DNA of 60,245 nucleotides from Acidaminococcus intestini DSM 21505 (GTDB lineage: Bacteria; Bacillota; Negativicutes; Acidaminococcales; Acidaminococcaceae): NCBI RefSeq assembly GCF_000425045.1, contig NZ_AULA01000011.1:1-60245 (forward strand), given 5' to 3'. Both the position numbers and the translations under genes were made by a program. Positions within the stretch are counted from its first letter, which is position 1; the number at the start of each line of letters is the position of its first letter. Positions 33,692 to 42,424 of this stretch are shown piece by piece. Below the pieces are notes generated by a model. The model did no database searches and was not told where the DNA came from. It saw only the letters and a program-made list of their open reading frames with translations.

Positions 33692-35434
33692 TTAATAACA
33701 CTCCGTCACTTCCCACGCCCCCTGATCGGTATGGAGCAGTTCCTCTGCTTTTTCACTGAGGGGGCTGCCGAGAAATTCCGCATAGAGGGCTTCGATTTGA
33801 GGATTGCGATGACTGAGGCGCAGGGCCATTTTTTGGTCAAGGGCATAGAGACTTTGACCGCGCGCTTCGGCTCGCTCTTCATCATCGATGGAAATCGGCT
33901 GGCCACCACCGCCGCTGCAGCCGCCGGGGCAGGCCATCACTTCCACGAAGTCATAATGGACTTTTCCTGCTTTGATGGCTTCCAACAGGTGCCGCGCGTT
34001 GCCAAGACCGCTTACAACAGCGCAGTGCACGTCGGCACCGCCCAAGGTGTAGGTCCTTTCCCTGAGGGCCGGACCGGTGCGGATGTCGGCAAACAGGTCC
34101 GGATCGGGATCTTTTCCTGTGACTTCATAATAGGCTGTCCGCAGGGCTGCTTCCATGACGCCGCCTGTCACACCGAAGATGGTGCCAGCCCCTGTATGGG
34201 TTCCCATGGGATCATCGAGGGGTTCTTCCTTGAGCAGGTGGGGATAGATACGATCCGCGTTCAGCATACGGATAAATTCCCGTGTCGTAAGGACGCAGTC
34301 CACGTCCTTACCATGCTGGGTCTGCATCGTGGGAAGGTCGCATTCTGCTTTTTTGGCAAGGCAGGGCATGATGGAAACGAGAAAGAGTTTTTCCGGCTCC
34401 GTTCCCAGTTTTTTTGCAAGCCAGGTCTTTGCGATGGCGCCAAACATCTGCTGCGGGGACTTGGAGGTTGACAGGCGGTCTGTCAGTTCCGGGAACTTTC
34501 CTTTGAGAAAGCGCACCCAGCCGGGGCAGCAGCTTGTAAATAGGGGGAATTTCTTTGTCTTACCGTTCTTAAATTTCTCGAGAAATTCGTTGGCTTCTTC
34601 CATGATGGTAAGGTCGGCCCCAAAGCACGTATCATAAACATAGCGAAAGCCCATACGGCGCAGGGCAGCGGCCAGTTTTCCCATCGGTGCTTCCTGGGGG
34701 GAAACTCCGTAGGCTTCACATAGGGCTGTGCGGACCGCCGGCGCGATTTGGACAATGGGAATGAGCTCAGGATTGGCAAGGGCACTGTAGACTTTATCCG
34801 TGTCATCCCGTTCCCGAAGGCCTGCCGTAGGGCAGTGGGTGATGCACTGCCCGCAGAGGGTGCAGTCCGAGTCCTTGATGACGCGGTTATGGGATACATC
34901 GACCGTGGTCCTTGATCCGGTGCCATCAACGTCCCAAATATGGACGGTCTGCATCTTGTCACAGACCTGGATGCAGCGCATACATTTGATGCATTTTTGA
35001 TAATCTCGGTAGAGAGGGTAGGTTGTGGTCCAGGCTCCTCGCGCGCCTTTAGGCAGTTCCCGTTCGTAGGGAAGGGAAATGATGCCAAGGGAGTTTGCCA
35101 GACGCTGGAGCTGGCAGCTGCCGCTTCTTACACAGGTGGCGCACAGACAGTCATGCTGGCTTAAGATGAGCTCCACATTGATGCGGCGTGTTTCCCGGGC
35201 CCGCGGCGAATTGGTATGGACGACCATGCCCTCGACAACAGAACTGTTGCAGGCCGTAACCATAGCCGTTTCCCCTTCTACTTCAACGGAACAGACGCGG
35301 CAGGCGGCAATTTCGTTGAGCTCCTTGAGGTAGCACAGATGGGGGATGATGATTCCTGCTGATTTGGCTGCTTCAAGGATGGTCGTTCCTTCCGCAACGC
35401 GGACGGTTTGATTGTCAATGGTGAGTGTTACCAT
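33692..35434 (-). CDS. [FeFe] hydrogenase catalytic subunit
   Basis: 580-residue group-A [FeFe] hydrogenase. From the N-terminus: a [2Fe-2S] domain (C34, C45, C48, C62), a His-ligated cluster (H94, C98, C101, C107) and two [4Fe-4S] clusters (C148-C158 and C191-C201). The H-cluster domain has all three signatures: TSCCPGW (300-306), MPCLAKKAE (356-364) and EVMACPGGCSGGGGQP (498-513). It makes or oxidises hydrogen in the cytoplasm. It overlaps the preceding flavoprotein gene by seven bases, which points to a complex that couples hydrogen to NAD(P)H, perhaps with ferredoxin. No maturation genes (hydE, hydF, hydG) are in the window. Confidence 0.95.
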   Translation of the reverse strand: MVTLTIDNQTVRVAEGTTILEAAKSAGIIIPHLCYLKELNEIAACRVCSVEVEGETAMVTACNSSVVEGMVVHTNSPRARETRRINVELILSQHDCLCATCVRSGSCQLQRLANSLGIISLPYERELPKGARGAWTTTYPLYRDYQKCIKCMRCIQVCDKMQTVHIWDVDGTGSRTTVDVSHNRVIKDSDCTLCGQCITHCPTAGLRERDDTDKVYSALANPELIPIVQIAPAVRTALCEAYGVSPQEAPMGKLAAALRRMGFRYVYDTCFGADLTIMEEANEFLEKFKNGKTKKFPLFTSCCPGWVRFLKGKFPELTDRLSTSKSPQQMFGAIAKTWLAKKLGTEPEKLFLVSIMPCLAKKAECDLPTMQTQHGKDVDCVLTTREFIRMLNADRIYPHLLKEEPLDDPMGTHTGAGTIFGVTGGVMEAALRTAYYEVTGKDPDPDLFADIRTGPALRERTYTLGGADVHCAVVSGLGNARHLLEAIKAGKVHYDFVEVMACPGGCSGGGGQPISIDDEERAEARGQSLYALDQKMALRLSHRNPQIEALYAEFLGSPLSEKAEELLHTDQGAWEVTECY

Positions 35435-37263
35435 TCGGTTTGTCTCCCTCCTTTGAAGCTGCCAAAGCCAAAGTGATCACAGCGCAGGCAGCGGCTTGCT
35501 TCCTGACGGGCTTCTTCGGCCGTCATACCTTCTACAGGCAGGCTGAAGTCACCGGAACAGTCAGGTCTTCCGTGATACTTGAGATTGATGCGTCCGCAGG
35601 GCGGCGTGTTTGTAAAGTGGGCCGGCGGAATCTCGATATCGACCGAAATCTTGTGGTCAAAGCCGAGAAATGCGTCGATATTGGCTGCCGCGACTTTTCC
35701 CGCGGCAATGGCTCGGATGACCGTAGCCGGTCCAGAAACAGCGTCGCCGCCGGCAAAGATATTATTGAGGCCTGGTACGGCGCTTGACCGTTCGGCCTTG
35801 ATGGCACCGTGATCTGTTGCCACGCCAATTTGTTCAAAGGGTTTTGTGACGATGGACTGACCAATGGCAACGATGACGTAGTCGCAGGGAATGCGCGTGA
35901 GGTCCGTCGCCGCGTTTCCCGGACGGGGCCGGCCATCGTGACCGTATTTCCCGATGATCTGGGGACGGGTCCATAGGGCTGCCACTTTGCCATCCCCATC
36001 CTTTTCGATGTGGTCAGGCGCTTCAAGGGGACGGATTTCACAGCCTTCTGCCATGGCAGCACTGATTTCTTCGGGTAAGGCCGTCATATCTTCGACACGG
36101 CGCCGGTAGAGGCAAATGACGCTTGCCGCACCAAGGCGTTTGGCCGTTCTTGTCGCATCCATGGAGACATTGCCGCCGCCGATGACGCAGATGCGTTTAT
36201 CCGTAAAGTCAGGAATGATGTTTTCTCCAATGCCGCGCAGCATGGAGACGGCACTGATCACATTTTTGGCATCTTCTCCTTCGATGCGCAGCTTTTTGTC
36301 GCTGTGGGCACCGATGGCAATGTAAACAGCATCATAATCTTTCTGGATATTTTCGATCCCGACATCCTTTCCAATGGAGATGCCTGTATGGACATCGATA
36401 CCCGTCCAAAGGATATGACTGATGTCACGGTCAAGGATTTCCGGCGGCAGGCGGTAATCAGGAATGCCATAGCGGAGCATCCCGCCTAGCTGGGGCCGCT
36501 GCTCAAAAATGGTACAGGAATGTCCCATGAGGGATAGGTAGTAGGCTGCCGTAAGGCCGCCAGGACCGCCGCCGATGATGGCAACTGTACGTCCCGTCGG
36601 TTTGGCACTTTTGGGCGGTGCCGCGGGTTTTGAATGGTCAATGGCAAAGCGCTTCAACCCGCAGATATTGACGGCATCGTCAACCATGCGGCGCCGGCAG
36701 TGGATTTCACAGGGGTGTTCGCAGACATAGCCGCAGACACCGGGAAAGGGATTGTCCTTACGAATGAGGGCGACAGCCTCGTCATAGCGCTTTTCCCGGA
36801 TAAGGGCAATATAGCCCGGGACATCCACATGGGCTGGGCAGACCGAGACGCAGGGAACCGGATGGGTGAGTCCCGTAATGCAGCGGCCGCGGAGAATGTG
36901 CTCCTCGTAGTCGTCACGGAAGCCTTTGACTCCTTTAAGGACCATGACGGCAGCCTCGTAGCCAATGGCACAGTCCGCCGAGTCTGCAATGACTTTTGCC
37001 GTCCGCTCGATGCGGTCAATGGTTTCAAGTGTGGCCGTGCGGTTCATGACGGATTCAATCAGCGTTGCCAGCTGGCCCAGTCCAATGCGGCAAGGTACGC
37101 ATTTCCCGCAGGTCTGGGCATGGCAGAGCCGCAGGAAACTGAGCGACATATCAATGGGACACAGACCGGGCGAACTGGCGCTGATGCGCCGCTCTATATC
37201 CCGGTAGAGCCCGCGCAGGACCACTTCGGCACTGGACGGGGTCTCAATGGACAGTCTTGTCAT
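35428..37263 (-). CDS. NuoF-type iron-sulfur/GltD-like flavoprotein, hydrogenase partner
   Basis: 611-residue fusion. Residues 40-110 resemble the iron-sulfur end of NuoF (TCGKCVPCRIG, C52, C55, C58, and C98) without the NuoF flavin domain. Residues 125-200 hold the cysteine-rich GltD-like entry (PCVSVCPAHVDVPGY and CGYVCEHPCEIHC). Next come an FAD-binding GGGPGG (231-236) and an NAD(P)H-binding IGGGNVSMDA (361-370), as in the small subunit of glutamate synthase and in NfnB. A C-terminal CLRCD motif may be a further cysteine site. AAGGGAGG precedes ATG 37263. Overlap with the hydrogenase gene suggests an NAD(P)H-linked, possibly electron-bifurcating, hydrogenase complex. Confidence 0.88.
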   Translation of the reverse strand: MTRLSIETPSSAEVVLRGLYRDIERRISASSPGLCPIDMSLSFLRLCHAQTCGKCVPCRIGLGQLATLIESVMNRTATLETIDRIERTAKVIADSADCAIGYEAAVMVLKGVKGFRDDYEEHILRGRCITGLTHPVPCVSVCPAHVDVPGYIALIREKRYDEAVALIRKDNPFPGVCGYVCEHPCEIHCRRRMVDDAVNICGLKRFAIDHSKPAAPPKSAKPTGRTVAIIGGGPGGLTAAYYLSLMGHSCTIFEQRPQLGGMLRYGIPDYRLPPEILDRDISHILWTGIDVHTGISIGKDVGIENIQKDYDAVYIAIGAHSDKKLRIEGEDAKNVISAVSMLRGIGENIIPDFTDKRICVIGGGNVSMDATRTAKRLGAASVICLYRRRVEDMTALPEEISAAMAEGCEIRPLEAPDHIEKDGDGKVAALWTRPQIIGKYGHDGRPRPGNAATDLTRIPCDYVIVAIGQSIVTKPFEQIGVATDHGAIKAERSSAVPGLNNIFAGGDAVSGPATVIRAIAAGKVAAANIDAFLGFDHKISVDIEIPPAHFTNTPPCGRINLKYHGRPDCSGDFSLPVEGMTAEEARQEASRCLRCDHFGFGSFKGGRQTEW

Positions 37264-37457
37264 AGGATAAACCTCCCTTTTGAGGGGCACGGGGCACCTC
37301 CTCATGGATGCATGCAGGGCCTTTTTCCCTCTCTTTGAAAAAAGACAATAAATAATCCGATAATTCGCAAAATAGTACAGCCCCATTATACACCAAAAAC
37401 GAGAAACCGTTGTATATAAAATCTGGATAGACGATAGAAGCTGTCGAATCTTGTATA

Positions 37458-37498
37458 GAAAAATGCACAAGGCACTTCAGAAAAAGTACCTTGTGCAG
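37458..37498 (-). terminator. Terminator after the IlvD-family gene
   Basis: On the minus strand GCACAAGGTAC pairs with GTGCCTTGTGC over a short loop and runs into TTTTTC. It separates the dehydratase gene from the hydrogenase operon, whose promoter should lie in 37264-37457; a TATAAT on the minus strand at 37385-37390 is the likeliest -10 element. Confidence 0.85.
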
Positions 37499-37529
37499 GA
37501 AGTGTGGACAAACTCCCCAAGTCTGTCCG

Positions 37530-39173
37530 TCAGTAAAGCCACAGGGCTCCATTTTCCGCTCCGCTGACAATGCCGCGGTAGCGCTTCATAACGCCAAAAG
37601 CAGGGTGATTGGGCTTTTGGATTTCCTTTTTGCGCCGCTGGAGTTCTTCATCTGAGATTTCCACTTCGAGAAGATGCTGGTTGAGGTCGATGTGGATCAT
37701 ATCCCCGTTTTTGACGCAGGCAATGGGCCCGTCATCCCAGGCTTCAGGTGAAATGTGCCCGACGCAGGGACCGCGGGAGGCACCGGAAAAACGGCCGTCC
37801 GTGATCATGGCGACAGATTTTTGAAGGCCCATGCCGATGAGCATAGCCGCGGGAATGCTCATTTCCCGCATGCCTGGTCCGCCTTTGGGCCCTTCATAAC
37901 GGATGACGAGTACGGACCCCGGTTTGATGTCCTTATGGAGAAAGGTTTCCATCACTTCTTCTTCGGAATCAAAAACGACGGCAGGACCGCGGTGAACGAA
38001 CATGGCGGGGTCGACGCCGCTTTTCTTGACTACGGCACCCTTTGGGGCCAGGTTCCCGTAAAGCACGCTGTAGCAGCCCTTTTCAAATAGGGGATCTGTC
38101 AGATCGTGAATCACGTTCCGGTCAATGGGTCCTGTAAAGGCATCAAGGGCCTCGCCTAAGGTGCCGCCCATGGCAAGAGGCACATCCTTGTGAAGGAAGG
38201 GTGCGATGGTCTTGAGCGTTCCTAGGGATCCACCGGCTTTGCCGTAGTCAACCATATTGTATTGGGAGGCCGGTTTAAATTTCGCGATGACCGGGACCTG
38301 TTCCTGGATCTTATCGAATTCTTCCAAGGTAAGGGGAACCTCGGAGACGGAGGCAATGGCCATGATGTGGAGGGCAAAGTTGCTGGAACCGCCCGTTGCC
38401 GACGTGTGGAGGATACCGTTTTCAAGGGTTTTTTTGGTAAGGAAAGCGCGGGCTGTGATTTTTTCCCGCGTGAGAGTGACAATCCGTTCTCCCACATCAC
38501 GGGCCTGTTTTACCTTCTGGGAGACGCAAAAGGGCATTGTCGCCGACCCAAAGGGGGCAAGACCAATAGCTTCCGTAAAGACGGCCATGGTATTTGCCGT
38601 GCCGTACATGGAGCAGGTACCGCAGGATGCACAGATATTCTGGCGGAAACGGGAGAAAGTCGTTTCATCGATTTTCCCGGCCCTGTAGGCTCCAATTGAC
38701 TCCTTGAGGTCCGGTGTAGCATAGGTGATGCCATTTTCCTCATAAGGGAGCATGGATCCTGGAGTCAAAAAGAGGCTCGGCAGGTCAAGGGAAGCGGCTG
38801 CCATGAGCATTGCAGGGACAATCTTATCACAGGCACACAAAAAGACGAGACCATCAAAATTGTGGGCCCGTACCATGGTTTCGATGGAGCCCGCAATGAG
38901 GTCGCGCGAAGCCAGTACATACTGCATACCCCTTAGCTGGGCCATGCCGTCGCAGGGAGCGGGGACCGTAAATTCAGCCGGCGCACCGCCAGCGGCCCAA
39001 ACGCCTTCTTTAACATATTGGGCCAGCTCCTTTAAGGGTTTGTGCCCGGGATTGACATCGTTCCAGGAATTGACAATGCCGATGATGGGCTTTTTAAGGT
39101 CCTTGTCGCGATAGCCCGCGGCGTTCATGAGACCGATATAATAGGCTTCCGCATTGGGATCGATGAGAGTCAT
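37530..39173 (-). CDS. ilvD: IlvD/Edd-family dehydratase
   Basis: 547-residue iron-sulfur dehydratase of the family that includes dihydroxy-acid dehydratase (valine/isoleucine synthesis) and sugar-acid dehydratases. Seen are VNSWNDVNPGHKPL, where the PGH form resembles the [4Fe-4S] E. coli-type enzyme, CACDKIVPAML, the CASCGTC-SMYGTANTM cluster region and the C-terminal TDGRFSGASRGPCVGH active-site block. AAGGAGG precedes ATG 39173. No other ilv genes are nearby, and it stands divergent from a LysR gene, so a sugar-acid substrate or control by that LysR is possible. The symbol reflects the family, not a proven substrate. Confidence 0.8.
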   Translation of the reverse strand: MTLIDPNAEAYYIGLMNAAGYRDKDLKKPIIGIVNSWNDVNPGHKPLKELAQYVKEGVWAAGGAPAEFTVPAPCDGMAQLRGMQYVLASRDLIAGSIETMVRAHNFDGLVFLCACDKIVPAMLMAAASLDLPSLFLTPGSMLPYEENGITYATPDLKESIGAYRAGKIDETTFSRFRQNICASCGTCSMYGTANTMAVFTEAIGLAPFGSATMPFCVSQKVKQARDVGERIVTLTREKITARAFLTKKTLENGILHTSATGGSSNFALHIMAIASVSEVPLTLEEFDKIQEQVPVIAKFKPASQYNMVDYGKAGGSLGTLKTIAPFLHKDVPLAMGGTLGEALDAFTGPIDRNVIHDLTDPLFEKGCYSVLYGNLAPKGAVVKKSGVDPAMFVHRGPAVVFDSEEEVMETFLHKDIKPGSVLVIRYEGPKGGPGMREMSIPAAMLIGMGLQKSVAMITDGRFSGASRGPCVGHISPEAWDDGPIACVKNGDMIHIDLNQHLLEVEISDEELQRRKKEIQKPNHPAFGVMKRYRGIVSGAENGALWLY

Positions 39174-39261
39174 AACTGGTTCCTCCTTGTGGTACGGGAT
39201 TGATTATCTTTAGTGTAGCCGAAAACGGAGCTTACGTAAAACAGAAGGTTCCTACATAGAC

Positions 39262-39279
39262 CACAGGGTAAAACCTGTG
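39262..39279. promoter_or_regulatory. Palindrome in the ilvD-LysR divergent region
   Basis: CACAGG-gtaaaa-CCTGTG is a perfect 6-base inverted repeat in the 136-base gap between the divergent dehydratase and LysR genes, 31 bases before the LysR start. A LysR site controlling both genes is the simplest reading. Confidence 0.5.
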
Positions 39280-39309
39280 ATAAAATAAAAAAGGAAAGGG
39301 GGGAGGTCC

Positions 39310-40269
39310 ATGCAAACTTCCTATGAAATGTTCCTCCTTGCTGCAAAGACGCTCAATTTTACCAAGGCGGCCAGCCTTGCCCACATTACGCAGCAAAGTT
39401 TCAGTGAACATATCAAAAAGCTTGAAAAAGAAGTTGGAACCGTGCTTTTTACGCGGTCTCCCCGCGTTGCACTCACCGAATCGGGCCGCATTTTTTACGA
39501 AACCGTACGGCAAATGGATCTTATCGAACGCCGCTGCCTGGTGCACTTAAAGGAGCGGGAAGCCGGAACGCGGGGACATGTGCGTCTTGGCACCAATGCG
39601 GCACGGGCCAAATGTTTTCTCCCCGATCTTTTGGAGCGATATCATAAGGCCTATCCCGCCGTTACGGTGGAGACCGTGCTCGGGGATACCAGGGAGCTGG
39701 AACCCCTTCTTGAGGAGGGACGCCTTGACGTGCTGCTTGGTGTGGACTGTACGGAGTCGGCGCTGTTTCACCGCATCCCCGTCGGGACGGAGGCACTTTA
39801 CCTTGTCGGAAATCGAGAGTATGTAAAAGGACATCTCAAAAAAGGACGGGCAGTCACGCTTCAACCGGGGAGTGTGGTGAGTCTTCACGATTTTGAGAAT
39901 CTCACGATCCTTGGAAAAGAAAAGCGAAGCACTGTTTATTCCCGGGTTACGGAGGTCCTTAAACGGGAAGGCCTCTTTACGGCCCCACTTTTTTCCATCA
40001 GTGATGATGAGACCCAATTTGAATTGGCACGGCGTAAATTAGGGGTGACCTTTTGTTCACAGCTGCATTTGACTTCCCTTTTTGACGCAAAGGAAGCCCC
40101 CCTTACGCCGCTTTCCGTAAAGGAAATCACGGATACGCTCCGGACGGACCTTGTAACGGCTAAGGCTCCTTACGAGGCTCCTTATCTGACGGCCTTTTTG
40201 GAGGAAAGCCGCCGTGTCCTACAGGAAAAATATGCGGAAATCCGGAAATTCATGGCAAAAAAGGGCTGA
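39310..40269 (+). CDS. LysR-family transcriptional regulator
   Basis: 319 residues with an N-terminal winged helix-turn-helix (FTKAASLAHITQQSFSEHIKKLEKEVG, residues about 17-42; QQS in place of the more usual QPA/QSA) and an effector-binding domain from about residue 90. AAGGGGGGAGG precedes ATG 39310. It is divergent from the IlvD-family gene and probably controls it. The effector is unknown. The Rrf2 gene follows 106 bases later on the same strand, apparently with its own promoter. Confidence 0.88.
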   Translation: MQTSYEMFLLAAKTLNFTKAASLAHITQQSFSEHIKKLEKEVGTVLFTRSPRVALTESGRIFYETVRQMDLIERRCLVHLKEREAGTRGHVRLGTNAARAKCFLPDLLERYHKAYPAVTVETVLGDTRELEPLLEEGRLDVLLGVDCTESALFHRIPVGTEALYLVGNREYVKGHLKKGRAVTLQPGSVVSLHDFENLTILGKEKRSTVYSRVTEVLKREGLFTAPLFSISDDETQFELARRKLGVTFCSQLHLTSLFDAKEAPLTPLSVKEITDTLRTDLVTAKAPYEAPYLTAFLEESRRVLQEKYAEIRKFMAKKG

Positions 40270-40375
40270 ATTTCTGACAGTTTTAATTCCTATCAAACAG
40301 TATGGATTTTTTTTGAAATTTATAGTAAAATGGTATGGCAAGAGTCAGAAAGAATGCTTTTGGAGGAACCACGTC

Positions 40376-40801
40376 ATGAAGATCTCAACAAAAGGTCGGT
40401 ATGCCCTGCGTCTCATGCTGGATCTTGCCATGAATGGCAAGGAAAACTTTGTTCCCATCCGCAGTGTATCCGAACGACAGGAAATCTCCGAGAAATATTT
40501 GGAGCAAATCATTACTGCCCTCTCCAGAGCCAAACTGGTCAAGAGCGCTCGCGGCGCCCAAGGCGGCTATAAGCTTGTCAAGGCACCGGAAGAATATACG
40601 ACGGGAGAGATCCTGCGCGCTGTCGAAGGATCCCTTGCCCCTGTGGCCTGTCTGGAACCGGGCCATACAGTCTGTGCCCGCGCCAAAAAATGTATTACCC
40701 TGAATTTGTATAAGGAAATCCAGGAAGCCGTGGATTCTGTCGTAGATCGTACGACGCTGGCGGACCTGGTGGCCCAGCAGGAGGCGCAGGATAAAGCGTA
40801 A
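40376..40801 (+). CDS. Rrf2-family transcriptional regulator
   Basis: 141-residue Rrf2 protein starting MKISTKGRYALRLMLDLA, the canonical family N-terminus, with a winged helix-turn-helix. Three cysteines (C-x7-C-x5-C in ACLEPGHTVCARAKKC) lie where IscR and RsrR bind an iron-sulfur cluster, so redox or cluster sensing, or a CymR-like cysteine control role, is likely. TGGAGGA precedes ATG 40376. No iron-sulfur or cysteine genes follow; a large repeat begins seven bases behind the stop codon. Confidence 0.9.
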   Translation: MKISTKGRYALRLMLDLAMNGKENFVPIRSVSERQEISEKYLEQIITALSRAKLVKSARGAQGGYKLVKAPEEYTTGEILRAVEGSLAPVACLEPGHTVCARAKKCITLNLYKEIQEAVDSVVDRTTLADLVAQQEAQDKA

Positions 40802-40807
40802 CTGTTT

Positions 40808-42240
40808 TTGGCCAGCCCAAAAATCAGGCTGATTTGATGAAGTTACATGGCCCCATTGCTTTCGTTGAAATATATGGAAGCAATGGGGCCATGTCGATTC
40901 GTAGGAGGGTCCGTCTCACGTTTGGGGATCCCTTACGCCTGGGCGCTCCCCCTCCTAACCACGTGTCGTCACCTTCCGCGCCCAGCTCATCAAAGCGGAA
41001 GCTTTTTGCAATCTTCGGCCCATATGGGCTCAGCTGCTTTGTCGCCCACACTCCCAACCTCCTAGACGTACCGGCCTCTGGCCGCAAGAAAACTCACGCG
41101 TCGTCGATTCGGAGAACTTTCGCGCAACAGCTCCCGCGTCGCTGCGCTAGCTGGTTGCTGGCGTCTCAGGTCCGTCGTCGTCGGTGGAAGCGGGGCTCCT
41201 CGCAATTGGACCCGTCTGAGCCAAATTCGCAAAAAGCAAATGAAAGAAAAGCCCGTAAGGCAAAAGAGAGTAACGCGCGGCCACAAAGCGTCCCGACCGG
41301 AGGGGGCCGAATCAATTTTTCGATAACACGGTCCTGCAACCGGCTATGGAGCAAGAGCTCCATACGCAGCGGTTTTGGCCCATCGAAAAATGCTCCTCGC
41401 TAGCCGTTCGTAAGGAAACGTCGGCCACAAACCGGCCTCCTCATCCTCCACCTAACAAGCCTGCTTGTTACAATCCTGCTAAGAAAGATTGTTTGCAACA
41501 TCGTCATACACGAAAACGTATCCGTTACTTTTGCATCCGCCGGATTCTAATTAGGCGGATGTAAGGGATAAAAGGGCTCTGCGCTCCCTGGATAAGCGCC
41601 TGTCACGATCTCTCGCTTCGCTTTTTCAAAGGCGCCAAGGAAGCTTGCGAATCGATCGGCGATGCGCTTACCGCCCTGGCGGGGCGGAACGGCTTTCGCC
41701 GTCTCCAAGGCAAAAAGACCGTGACGTGAGCCCTAAATAGAACGTAGATACGAGTTCGGTTCTGGGCTTTTTGTAGGTTGAATCCGTTAGCGTAGTTAGT
41801 CTGATATGGGGGAATATTTATCCGATGGGATCTTTATCCATTCTATCCATATGATTATGATTACAATGAAATTAAGAAACGATTTCCTTCGTTTAAGCAC
41901 TGCCCGCCTTTGTGTTTTGCCTCTGAGCTCGACTCGTAGAGTCGAGCCGCCCCACCAGGGCGGGGAACCAAAAGCCGCATGTTGCCTCATTAAAATGAGG
42001 CAAGCGTGCCCTTTTGGTGGTGGATGAGGAGCGTAGCGACGTTTCCTTACGAGCGAAAGTCCGAAAAACATGTTTAAGGACGGATTTAATTCGTCGCCCA
42101 GTCCGAAGGACACGGTTTGGCGCCGACGTTATGGCCTTTTCTCCATTTTCCTTTTTCGAATAGGGCTCCAGATTGGCCCCGATGCTGGGAAAAACGCGAA
42201 GCAGGCTGACGACGTCGTATAATATTGTCATCCAACCCTC
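40808..42240 (+). repeat. Mosaic intergenic repeat, copy 7 (longest array)
   Basis: More than 1.4 kb without a gene. It starts with head CAGCCC-aaaaatc-aGGCTG and a second hairpin (ATGGCCCCATTGCT/AGCAATGGGGCCAT, 40845-40895). The conserved 40915-41275 module follows, nearly parallel to 47935-48295. A block at 41285-41420 is shared with 3990-4260, and 41430-41570 appears unrelated. The GCCC-type hairpin lies at 41729-41768. From 41870 a further unit has a copy-specific hairpin (GCATGTTGCCTCATT/AATGAGGCAAGCGTGC), the TTTTGGTGGTGGATGAGG block and the TTTCCTTACGAGCG module. The tRNA promoter follows. Confidence 0.75.
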
Positions 42241-42249
42241 TATTTTCTC

Positions 42250-42278
42250 TTGCGTGAATTTAGGGAAAGGGCTATAAT
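42250..42278 (+). promoter_or_regulatory. Promoter of tRNA-Ala
   Basis: TTGCGT at 42250-42255 and TATAAT at 42273-42278, 17 bases apart, ten bases before the tRNA. Confidence 0.8.
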
Positions 42279-42288
42279 ACTAACTATT

Positions 42289-42364
42289 GGGGCATTAGCT
42301 CAGCTGGGAGAGCGCAAGGTTCGCAATCTTGAGGTCAGGGGTTCGATCCCCCTATGCTCCACCA
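42289..42364 (+). tRNA. tRNA-Ala (anticodon CGC)
   Basis: Full cloverleaf of 76 bases including encoded CCA. Acceptor arms GGGGCAT/ATGCTCC carry the G3-U70 wobble pair that marks alanine tRNAs. The D arm is GCTC/GAGC, the anticodon stem CAAGG/TCTTG with loop TTCGCAA (anticodon CGC, reading GCG), and the T arm AGGGG-TTCGATC-CCCCT. Confidence 0.96.
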
Positions 42365-42376
42365 ATTTGGAAGATT

Positions 42377-42413
42377 CCCCAACTCGTGTTACGGGTTGGG
42401 GGTTTGTTTTTTA
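42377..42413 (+). terminator. Terminator behind tRNA-Ala
   Basis: CCCCAACTCG pairs with CGGGTTGGGG and runs into GTTTGTTTTTT. It ends 12 bases before the phytase start, so phytase expression needs read-through or a promoter overlapping this region. Confidence 0.85.
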
Positions 42414-42424
42414 TAGGAGGAAAG

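Noticed and set aside
40808-42240. Decayed rRNA, group II intron or retron
   Set aside because: No conserved rRNA segments, no intron domain V-like hairpin recognised and no reverse transcriptase gene in the window.
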